Source: an uncultured Rhodanobacteraceae bacterium (GTDB lineage: Bacteria; Pseudomonadota; Gammaproteobacteria; Xanthomonadales; Rhodanobacteraceae). Taken from it: 7,752 nt of DNA. A program made the translations under genes and the position numbers. The stretch is from the NCBI GenBank assembly GCA_937902695.1, contig CALFNI010000425.1:1-7752 (forward strand). The letters run 5' to 3'. Numbering within the stretch: the first letter of the stretch is position 1; each line of letters opens with the position of its first letter. Shown piece after piece: positions 1 to 5,418 of the stretch. Below the pieces are notes generated by a model. That model worked only from the letters and a program-made list of their open reading frames with translations, was not told the origin of the DNA and did not search any database.

Positions 1-384
1 TCGGCAACTCGTCGAGCAGCTTCTGCGTTTCCGCGTGCGACAGCAGTTCGGCCACGTTCTCCCGCACCAGTTCCGTCAGATGCGTGGTCAGCACGCTGGG
101 CGGATCGACCACCGTGCAGCCGCGGAACATCGCTTCTTCCTTCAATTCCGGTTCGATCCATAACGCTGGAAGACCGAACGACGGTTCGCGGGTTTCCTCC
201 CCCGCCAGGGCCGGCACCGCGCCGCCGGGATCCATCGCCAGCAGCTTCGTGGGGCGCAGCTCGCCCTTGCCGGCTTCGATTTCCTTGATGCGCACCACGT
301 ATTCGTTGGCGGGCAACTGCATGTTGTCCTGGATCCGGACAGGCGGCAGCACGAATCCCATTTCCGCCGCGATCGCCCGCCGCT
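1..384 (-). pseudogene. flhA: FlhA, flagellar type III export gate protein, internal fragment (both ends missing)
   Basis: FlhA is an inner-membrane component of the flagellar type III export apparatus; its cytoplasmic domain docks chaperone-substrate complexes. Reading minus from about 384 to 2 gives about 127 uninterrupted residues from that cytoplasmic domain. Recognisable segments, in order, are AAEMGFVLPPVRIQDN, LPANEYVVRIKEIEAG, FGLPALWIEPELKEEAMF, TVVDPPSVLTTHLTEL and ETQKLLDELP. The membrane N-terminal half is absent: upstream of the RRAIAAEMG stretch the match ends near 380-385 and the sequence becomes the sigma gene on the other strand. The other end is cut by the window edge, so the true C-terminus is not seen. 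SctV is the non-flagellar paralogue, but the wording fits FlhA better, and an alphaproteobacterial FlhA in particular (from memory). I use the pseudogene type because the gene is broken internally at 384. If the junction is an assembly error, this is simply a partial intact gene. Confidence 0.88.
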
Positions 385-390
385 GCCGAC
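378..390. other. Sequence discontinuity: FlhA (minus) joined head to head with a sigma gene (plus)
   Basis: Recognisable FlhA coding on the minus strand runs up to about 380-385. Recognisable sigma coding on the plus strand begins at about 385-390. There is no intergenic region, promoter or start codon between them, so both genes lose their 5' part at the same point. Hand-counted GC is about 64% over 1-360 and about 72% over 541-840. No inverted repeat, target duplication or mobile-element end is visible at the join. Confidence 0.75.
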
Positions 391-888
391 CTCGGCGCCG
401 ATGCGCTGTTCAACGAGGTGTACGAGCGGCTGAAGTCGATGGCGAGCCGCGAGCTCGCGAAGAGCGACGGCGCGACGCTGAACACGACCGCGCTCGTGCA
501 CGAGCTCTACGTGAAGATCATGACCGGACGCGAGCTCACGTTCACCGAGCCCGCGCAGTTCTTCGGCTATGCCGCGCAGGCCATGCGCCACATCCTGGTC
601 GACCGCGCGCGCCAGCGCCTGCGCATCAAGCGCGGCAGCGGCGTCGCGCCGGTCGGCATCGTTTCGAACGACGTCGCCGCCGATGCGACGGCCGAGCACG
701 CGCTCGAGCTCGACGAGGCGCTGAAGAAGCTCGAACGCGACGATCCGCGCGCGGCCCAGCTCGTCGCACTGCACTATTTCGCGGGCCTGCCGCTGCCGCG
801 CATCGCCGGGATCCTCGGCGTCACCGAGCGCACGCTGAGCCGCGACTGGCGATTCGCCCGCGCGTTCCTGCACGACCTGCTGCGCTGA
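385..888 (+). CDS. ECF-type sigma factor (TIGR02999/ECF43-like), 5' end missing
   Basis: This is an alternative RNA polymerase sigma factor with the two domains typical of ECF sigmas. About 167 codons are present. Region sigma-2 includes ALFNEVYERLKSMASREL, TTALVHELY and FFGYAAQAMRHILVDRARQR. Region sigma-4 includes LEREDPRAAQL-like and LHYFAGLPLPRIAGILGV segments with a helix-turn-helix at about 790-880, ending in DLLR. Family members usually begin 15-25 residues before the ADALF segment. Here the frame instead runs back into FlhA sequence with no ATG, so the real start is lost at the junction. A GTG at 418 would give 156 residues but would cut off the first sigma-2 helix. The usual DAED acidic motif of region 2.2 is replaced by N-T-T-A (codons 481-492), a trait of kinase-activated ECF sigmas. 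The stop lies 52 nt before the kinase gene, so the two are probably co-transcribed and functionally paired. No anti-sigma gene is visible. Confidence 0.88.
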   Translation, partial: ADLGADALFNEVYERLKSMASRELAKSDGATLNTTALVHELYVKIMTGRELTFTEPAQFFGYAAQAMRHILVDRARQRLRIKRGSGVAPVGIVSNDVAADATAEHALELDEALKKLERDDPRAAQLVALHYFAGLPLPRIAGILGVTERTLSRDWRFARAFLHDLLR

Positions 889-923
889 TGTCCTAACCCG
901 CCGTCGTTCGACGTTTGTACGGC

Positions 924-930
924 AAGGGGG
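924..930 (+). promoter_or_regulatory. Ribosome binding site of the Ser/Thr kinase gene
   Basis: AAGGGGG lies 10 nt before the ATG at 941 and supports that start. It lies in the 52-nt gap after the sigma stop. I see no convincing separate promoter or terminator in the gap, which agrees with co-transcription. Confidence 0.55.
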
Positions 931-940
931 CCCTTCCGCG

Positions 941-3736
941 ATGAGCGATCCGTCCGTGACGAGCGGTGCGCGCGACACGCCGGCCGGCGGCGGCGACGCG
1001 ATCGCCCGCCTGCGCATGCTGTTCGATCTGGCGCTCGACATCGCGCCGGACGGCCGCCCCGCGTGGATCGCGCGAAACGTCGCCGACGCGAACGACCGCG
1101 AGACGCTCGCGCGCCTGCTCGCCGCGGCCGACGAGATCGGCGGCGGGTTCCTCGATACGCCGGTCGCCGAGCACGCCAGCGCGCTGGCGGCCGACAGCGT
1201 CGTCGCCGAGAACCTGCTCGGCCAGCGCATCGGCGCGTTCCGGCTCGTGCGCCTGCTCGGCAAGGGCGGCATGGCCGCCGTGTTCCTCGCCGCGCGCGAA
1301 GGCGACGATTTCCGGCAGGACGTCGCGATCAAGCTGCTCCGCCGGGGACTCTATTCCGAGATCGAGCAGCGGCTCTTCCAGCGCGAGCGCCGCGTGCTCG
1401 CGAGCCTCAACCATCCGAACATCGCGCGGCTCGTCGACGGCGGGCTCACCGACGCCGGCGTGCCGTACCTCGTCATGGACTATGTCGACGGCGAGCCGAT
1501 CACGCGCCACGCGGATGCGCGCGCGCTCGGCCTGCGCGCGCGGCTCGCGCTCTTCCTGACCGTCTGCCGCGCCGTCGAAGCCGCGCATCGCGCGCTGATC
1601 GTGCATCGCGACATCAAGCCGTCGAACATCCTCGTCGCCCACGACGGCACCGTGAAGCTGCTCGATTTCGGCATCGCCAAGCTCCTGGAGGACAACGTCG
1701 AAGGCGCCACCGTCGGCGTGTTCACGCCGGACTACGCGGCGCCCGAACAGATCGCGGGCACGGTCGTCACGACCGCTACCGACGTTTACGCGCTCGGCGT
1801 GCTGCTGCACGAGCTGCTGCTCGGCGCGCGGCCCGGGAAGACGACGCGCCGGCCGTCTTCGCTGGCCGACGCGAACACGGGCGACGCGGCGCGCGCGCAG
1901 TTGCACCGGCGTCTTCGCGGCGATCTTGACAACATCCTGATGAAGGCGCTCGAGCCCGAGCCCGACCGCCGCTACGCGTCGGCCGGCGCGCTCGCCGAGG
2001 ACATCGAGCGCCACCTCGCCGGCCTCCCGGTCGCCGCGCATCCGCCCTCGCGCTGGTACCGCGCGCGCAAGTTCGTCGCGCGCCACAAGGGCGGCGTGCT
2101 GACGACCGCCGCATTCGTGCTCGCGATCGTGGCCGCGCTCGGCGTCGCGCTCTGGCAGGCGCGCATCGCGCGGCAGGAAGCGGTGCGCGCGAACGTGGTG
2201 CGCGACTTCGTCATCTCGATCTTCAAGTCGGCTGGCGCCGACCTGCCCAGGGACAGGCGCCCGAGCGCCGACGATCTCGTCGAGCAGGCCGCGCGGCGCC
2301 TGATCGACCACAGCGATCTCCCGGCCGCGACGCGCGTCGATCTCCTGATCGCGCTGGCGCGCGTATCGATCAGCGTCGGCGCACACGATCGCGCGCTCGG
2401 CCTGCTCGACGCGGCCGCGCCGCTCGTCGACGCGCGCGATTCGCGCGCGCTCGACATCAAGGTCGCGCGCGCGCAGGCGCTCGACGGCAAGTCCGAGGCC
2501 GCCGGCGTCATCGCGCTGCTCGATCCGTCGCGCGGCGAAATGCTCGCGCGGCGCGACGAGACCGGCTATGCGGGCATCGCGGTGCTCGGCGACGCGCTCG
2601 TCCATGCCGGCTCGGATCGCACGAACGATGCGCTCGACATGCTGCGCGAAGCCCGCGTTGCCGCCGAGGAAGATGCCGCGCGGCTTCCCGATGCGGCACT
2701 CGCCGTGCTGATCGGCGAAGCGCACGAGCTCATCGATGCGCGCCGCTTCCGGGAAGGGCTCGATCGCGCAGAGGCGACGGTGGCGCTGTGGCGCAGGCAG
2801 GGTGCGCGAATCAATCCCGACATCGCCTGGCTTTACGGCGATATCGCGAAAGCCGCCGAGGCGACCGGCGACATCCCGCGCGCGGAGGCGGCGTACAAGC
2901 AGGCGATAGCGCTCGACGATCGCTTCTTCGACAAGGCCAATCCGCATTCGGCGTGGGACACGGGCGTCTACGGCACGTTTCTCGTCGCGCAGGGCCGCTA
3001 CGCCGAGGCCGAGCCGTACGTGAAGCGGGGGCTCGAGCTCCGCAAGACGCTGTACGGCACCGACGATCCGAGCACGCTGTACGCATATTCCGGCATGGGC
3101 AAGCTCTACACCGGCGAGGGGCGCCTCGACAACGCCGCGCGCTGGTACGGCGAAGGCGTCGACATCTGCAGGCGCATCGCCCTTCGCCACAACGTCTGCT
3201 CGCAGCTCCTCTCGCTGCGCGCGCTCGTCGAAGGGTGGCAGAAGCGCTTCGCCGACGCGGATCGCGATCTCGACGCCGCACTCGATCTGCAGCGATCGAT
3301 CAGCGGCGATGCGAGCCCCGCCTATGCGTACGTGCTCAAGGTGCGCGTCACGGTGCAAGTCGACGAAGGCAAGTACGACGCGGCGATCGCGAGCGCCGAC
3401 CGCGTGCTCGACATTTCGAAATCGGTCAAGGGCGGCATGGTGCAATCCGATCTCGACACGCGCTACTGGCGCGCGCGTGCGCTGTTCGGGCTCGGGCGAT
3501 ACGACGAGGCCGCCGCCGAGATGCTCGATGTCGAGCCGAAATATGCCGAGCTCTTTCCAGCCGGCTCGGCGCGTTTCGGCATGCTCGCCGCCAAGGCGCG
3601 CGCGCTCGATGCCGCCCGGCGCCACGACGAGGCGAACACGGCGGCGACCGCCGCGTTCGCATTGCAGCCGAACGGGACGCCGCTCACCGAGCCCGGCGAG
3701 CTCGCCGAATTGAGGCGGATCGCCGGGCGCGAATGA
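941..3736 (+). CDS. Membrane-anchored Ser/Thr protein kinase with TPR-containing C-terminal region
   Basis: This is a 931-residue Hanks-type (PknB-like) kinase. Residues 1-95 are an alpha-helical leader seen in this kinase group (RLRMLFDLALDIAPDGRPAWI). The kinase domain covers about 97-365: glycine loop LGKGGMAAVF (106-115), VAIK lysine K131, probable alpha-C glutamate E149, catalytic HRDIKPSN (222-229, D224, N229), DFG 242-244 and APE 267-269. All key residues are present, so the kinase should be active. A basic stretch (RWYRARKFVARHK, 371-383) precedes one membrane helix at about 386-404. By the positive-inside rule the kinase is cytoplasmic and residues 410-931 are extracytoplasmic. That region is helical, with TPR-like units clearest at about 625-745 (GDIPRAEAAYKQAIAL, GRYAEAEPYVKRGLEL, GRLDNAARWYGEGV) and again at 810-860 (GKYDAAIA, GRYDEAAAEML). 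It probably senses a protein or peptide signal and phosphorylates the sigma factor encoded just upstream. The first part is family knowledge; the sigma target is inference. Confidence 0.93.
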   Translation: MSDPSVTSGARDTPAGGGDAIARLRMLFDLALDIAPDGRPAWIARNVADANDRETLARLLAAADEIGGGFLDTPVAEHASALAADSVVAENLLGQRIGAFRLVRLLGKGGMAAVFLAAREGDDFRQDVAIKLLRRGLYSEIEQRLFQRERRVLASLNHPNIARLVDGGLTDAGVPYLVMDYVDGEPITRHADARALGLRARLALFLTVCRAVEAAHRALIVHRDIKPSNILVAHDGTVKLLDFGIAKLLEDNVEGATVGVFTPDYAAPEQIAGTVVTTATDVYALGVLLHELLLGARPGKTTRRPSSLADANTGDAARAQLHRRLRGDLDNILMKALEPEPDRRYASAGALAEDIERHLAGLPVAAHPPSRWYRARKFVARHKGGVLTTAAFVLAIVAALGVALWQARIARQEAVRANVVRDFVISIFKSAGADLPRDRRPSADDLVEQAARRLIDHSDLPAATRVDLLIALARVSISVGAHDRALGLLDAAAPLVDARDSRALDIKVARAQALDGKSEAAGVIALLDPSRGEMLARRDETGYAGIAVLGDALVHAGSDRTNDALDMLREARVAAEEDAARLPDAALAVLIGEAHELIDARRFREGLDRAEATVALWRRQGARINPDIAWLYGDIAKAAEATGDIPRAEAAYKQAIALDDRFFDKANPHSAWDTGVYGTFLVAQGRYAEAEPYVKRGLELRKTLYGTDDPSTLYAYSGMGKLYTGEGRLDNAARWYGEGVDICRRIALRHNVCSQLLSLRALVEGWQKRFADADRDLDAALDLQRSISGDASPAYAYVLKVRVTVQVDEGKYDAAIASADRVLDISKSVKGGMVQSDLDTRYWRARALFGLGRYDEAAAEMLDVEPKYAELFPAGSARFGMLAAKARALDAARRHDEANTAATAAFALQPNGTPLTEPGELAELRRIAGRE

Positions 3737-3762
3737 AGCGCGGTCGGGTCAGGGCACGCGCT
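3737..3762. repeat. Inverted repeat between convergent stop codons
   Basis: AGCGCG (3737-3742) and CGCGCT (3757-3762) are perfect 6-bp arms around a 14-nt loop. They start directly after the kinase stop and run into the 3' end of the convergent secreted-protein gene; the two stop codons are only 12 nt apart. A hairpin here could help end transcription from both sides, but no T-tract follows on either strand, so it is not a classical intrinsic terminator. In GC-rich DNA such short arms can occur by chance. Confidence 0.25.
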
Positions 3763-4327
3763 CGAAATCCATGTGCCAGTTCGTTTCCCACGTCTTGCCG
3801 CCGTCCGGCGAATACGCCTGTTCCCACTGCGCGGAGTTCGCCGTGATGTGCGACCAGGTGTAGCGGACCCGAACGGTCTTGCCGCGCAGCGTGTCGTCAG
3901 AATAGAAATTGCCGACACCGTCCACGAAATGGCCTTTGACCGGCGGATCGAGCGGCGCGTGCGGCATGCGGCCGTCGACCCACCAGATCGCCCAGTCGCC
4001 GGTCTTCGTGTCGTACGAGCGAAGGCCGACGCCGTGGTACGGGCTGCCCGGCATGTCGAGGAAGTTGTCGTCGACGTTGCCGTAGCCGTTCATCAGCGGA
4101 CGTATCGTGCAGGTGCCTTCGAACGCGACCCATTCGTGGCTGTCCGCGAGGCGTTCCTTCAGCCGGCGGTGATGCACGCGCCAGCTGCCGACAAGAAAAT
4201 CGAAATCGTGCAGGCCCGAGAGATTCGGCGCGGCTTCCGGCGATTTCGGCGGATCCTGCGTCGCATGCGCGTTGGTGGCGGCGGCGGCGAATGCGCCGGC
4301 GATCAGTGCGGTGTACAGACGGTGCAT
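3749..4327 (-). CDS. Small secreted protein, DUF1579-like
   Basis: This encodes 192 residues of unknown biochemical role. Residues 1-22 form a Sec signal peptide (basic/polar start, hydrophobic core LIAGAFAAAA, AHA cleavage motif before TQDPP), so the protein is probably periplasmic. The mature part has FDFLVGSWRVHHRRLKERL (42-60), GYGNVDDNFLDMP (81-93), LRSYDTKTGDWAIWWVDGR (102-120), GVGNFYSDDTLRG (137-149) and WEQAYSPDGGKTWETNW (168-184). These are the hallmarks of a small conserved beta-rich family often labelled DUF1579. I am fairly sure of the conserved family but less sure of the Pfam label, and no enzymatic function is known to me. The ATG at 4327 is chosen because AAGGAG precedes it by 7 nt and the signal peptide begins there; the reading frame stays open to 4525, but that extension is non-conserved and enters the neighbouring gene. 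The gene converges on the kinase gene and diverges from the WYL regulator, which may control it. Confidence 0.82.
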   Translation of the reverse strand: MHRLYTALIAGAFAAAATNAHATQDPPKSPEAAPNLSGLHDFDFLVGSWRVHHRRLKERLADSHEWVAFEGTCTIRPLMNGYGNVDDNFLDMPGSPYHGVGLRSYDTKTGDWAIWWVDGRMPHAPLDPPVKGHFVDGVGNFYSDDTLRGKTVRVRYTWSHITANSAQWEQAYSPDGGKTWETNWHMDFERVP

Positions 4328-4334
4328 GGCAGTT

Positions 4335-4340
4335 CTCCTT
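4335..4340 (-). promoter_or_regulatory. Ribosome binding site of the DUF1579-like gene
   Basis: Read on the minus strand this is AAGGAG, 7 nt upstream of the ATG at 4327-4325. It is the strongest Shine-Dalgarno match in the window and fixes the start over the longer open frame. Confidence 0.8.
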
Positions 4341-4342
4341 GG

Positions 4343-4371
4343 TTGGCGCGGACAGCATGACGCGCTATATA
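4343..4371 (+). promoter_or_regulatory. Candidate sigma-70 promoter of the WYL regulator
   Basis: TTGGCG (4343-4348), a 17-nt spacer and TATATA (4366-4371) give a plausible -35/-10 pair. Transcription would start near 4378, about 32 nt before the GTG start. TATATA is symmetric and is the only AT-rich spot in the intergenic region, so it could also serve as the -10 for the divergent gene, but I see no good -35 on that strand. Prediction by eye only. Confidence 0.35.
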
Positions 4372-4388
4372 TGCCAACCTGTGTCATG
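4356..4388. repeat. Inverted repeat in the divergent promoter region, candidate operator
   Basis: CATGAC (4356-4361) and GTCATG (4383-4388) are perfect 6-bp inverted arms separated by 21 nt. They bracket the TATATA box. The centre-to-centre spacing of 27 bp is between two and three helical turns, so the arms would not lie exactly on one face. The site sits between a regulator and a divergent gene, where operators are commonly found. That it binds the adjacent WYL regulator is inference. Confidence 0.35.
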
Positions 4389-4409
4389 TATTTCGCACGA
4401 GACTGAGCC

Positions 4410-5414
4410 GTGCTAGCGAGCCGCCTCCTTTCGATCCTGATGCTGCTGCAGGCGCGCGGGCGCGCCAGCGCACGCGAGCTCGCGCAGGAGTTCGAGGTAG
4501 CGGTGCGCACGATCCATCGCGACATCGACGAGCTCGGCGCGGCGGGTATCCCGGTCTATGCCGAGCGCGGGCGCAACGGCGGCTTTCGCCTGCGCGACGG
4601 CTGGCGCACGAAGCTGACGGGCCTCAGCGAATCCGAAGCCGAAACGCTGTTCCTCGCCGGCCTGCCCGGCCCCGCCGCGGAGCTCGGCTTCGCCAAAGCG
4701 GTTTCGACCGCTCGACTCAAGCTGCTCGCCGCGTTGCCGCCGACCTTGCAGCCGAGCGCCGAGCGCATCGCCGCGCGCTTCCACCTCGATCCTGGCATCT
4801 GGTTCCAGCACGCGGTCGCGCTGCCGTCGCTGCCGGTCATCGCGCGCGCGGTCTGGACCGAGCGCATGCTGAAGCTGCGCTACCGCCGCGCCGGCGAGAC
4901 CGACGCGCGACCGCGCAGGCTGGGTCCGCTCGGGCTCGTGCTGAAAGCCGGCGTCTGGTACCTCGTTGCGCAGCGCGGCAACGCGGTGCGCACGTATCGC
5001 GCGGCGAATATCCACGATGCGGAGATCACGAACGAGGCATTTGCGCGGCCGAAGCATTTCGACCTCGCGGCGCACTGGCGCGAGGCAGTGCGCGAATACG
5101 AAGGCGGCGTCTATCACGAACACGCGGACGTGCGCCTTTCGCCGCGTGGCGTCTACATGCTCGATCTGCTCGGGCCCTACGTCGTCCGCGCCGCGGCGGA
5201 AACGGCGAGCAAGCCGGACCGAAAAGGCTGGGTGCGCTGCACACTGCCGCTCGAATCGATCGACTTCGGCATCCGTGAGCTGATGCGGCTCGGCGACGAA
5301 GTGCGCGTGCTCGGACCGCGCGAGCTCCGCGCGCGCCTCGGCGAGAGCGCGATGCGAATGGCAAGAATGCATCGAATGCGGCAATCTAGACGCCGTGGGG
5401 AAACGCAACGGTGA
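4410..5414 (+). CDS. YafY-family transcriptional regulator (HTH + WYL domain)
   Basis: This 334-residue DNA-binding regulator has three parts. Residues 1-60 are a winged helix-turn-helix (RLLSILMLLQARGRASAREL, VRTIHRDIDELGAAGIPVY, GRNGGFRL). Residues about 145-205 are a WYL domain with an intact W183-Y184-L185 motif (LVLKAGVWYLVAQRG) and the conserved RTYRAANI strand. Residues about 236-310 are the C-terminal WCX-type extension. WYL domains are known to bind ligands, nucleic acid or nucleotides in several regulators; the ligand here is unknown. The start is GTG at 4410: an in-frame TGA at 4404 blocks anything longer, and starting at the ATG at 4440 would remove the first HTH helix. Its ribosome site is weak (CGAG about 9 nt upstream). 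It diverges from the DUF1579-like gene and ends 4 nt before the large secreted protein, so it probably regulates one or both, and itself. Confidence 0.9.
   Translation: MLASRLLSILMLLQARGRASARELAQEFEVAVRTIHRDIDELGAAGIPVYAERGRNGGFRLRDGWRTKLTGLSESEAETLFLAGLPGPAAELGFAKAVSTARLKLLAALPPTLQPSAERIAARFHLDPGIWFQHAVALPSLPVIARAVWTERMLKLRYRRAGETDARPRRLGPLGLVLKAGVWYLVAQRGNAVRTYRAANIHDAEITNEAFARPKHFDLAAHWREAVREYEGGVYHEHADVRLSPRGVYMLDLLGPYVVRAAAETASKPDRKGWVRCTLPLESIDFGIRELMRLGDEVRVLGPRELRARLGESAMRMARMHRMRQSRRRGETQR
5410..5414 (+). promoter_or_regulatory. Ribosome binding site overlapping the regulator stop codon
   Basis: GGTGA contains the regulator TGA stop (5412-5414) and sits 4 nt before the ATG at 5419. 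It matches the 3' part of the full Shine-Dalgarno sequence at the expected register. This supports the ATG start and suggests translational coupling of the two genes. Confidence 0.4.
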
Positions 5415-5418
5415 GCGG

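Noticed and set aside
418..888. GTG at 418 as the true sigma start
   Set aside because: Sigma-like sequence in the same frame continues upstream (ADLGADALFNE), and starting at 418 would remove part of the first sigma-2 helix. The gene is better read as 5'-truncated.
84..896. 270-codon plus-strand frame from 84
   Set aside because: It is antisense to FlhA in its first part and out of frame with the sigma factor in its second; the product is Arg/Ala-rich without motifs.
924..935. Possible hairpin hiding the kinase ribosome site (AAGG pairing with CCTT)
   Set aside because: The stem is only 4 bp with a 4-nt loop, too weak to claim regulation.
142..1332. 396-codon minus-strand frame crossing the FlhA/sigma junction
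   Set aside because: It is out of frame with FlhA at its 3' end and antisense to the sigma and kinase genes; no domain is seen.
893..3625. 910-codon open frame on the minus strand opposite the kinase gene
   Set aside because: It is rich in Arg, Ala, Glu and Asp with no recognisable domain, and it mirrors a gene with all kinase motifs. Long antisense frames are expected in DNA of about 70% GC.
4413..5408. 331-codon minus-strand frame opposite the WYL regulator
   Set aside because: It is the antisense shadow of a gene with clear HTH and WYL motifs.
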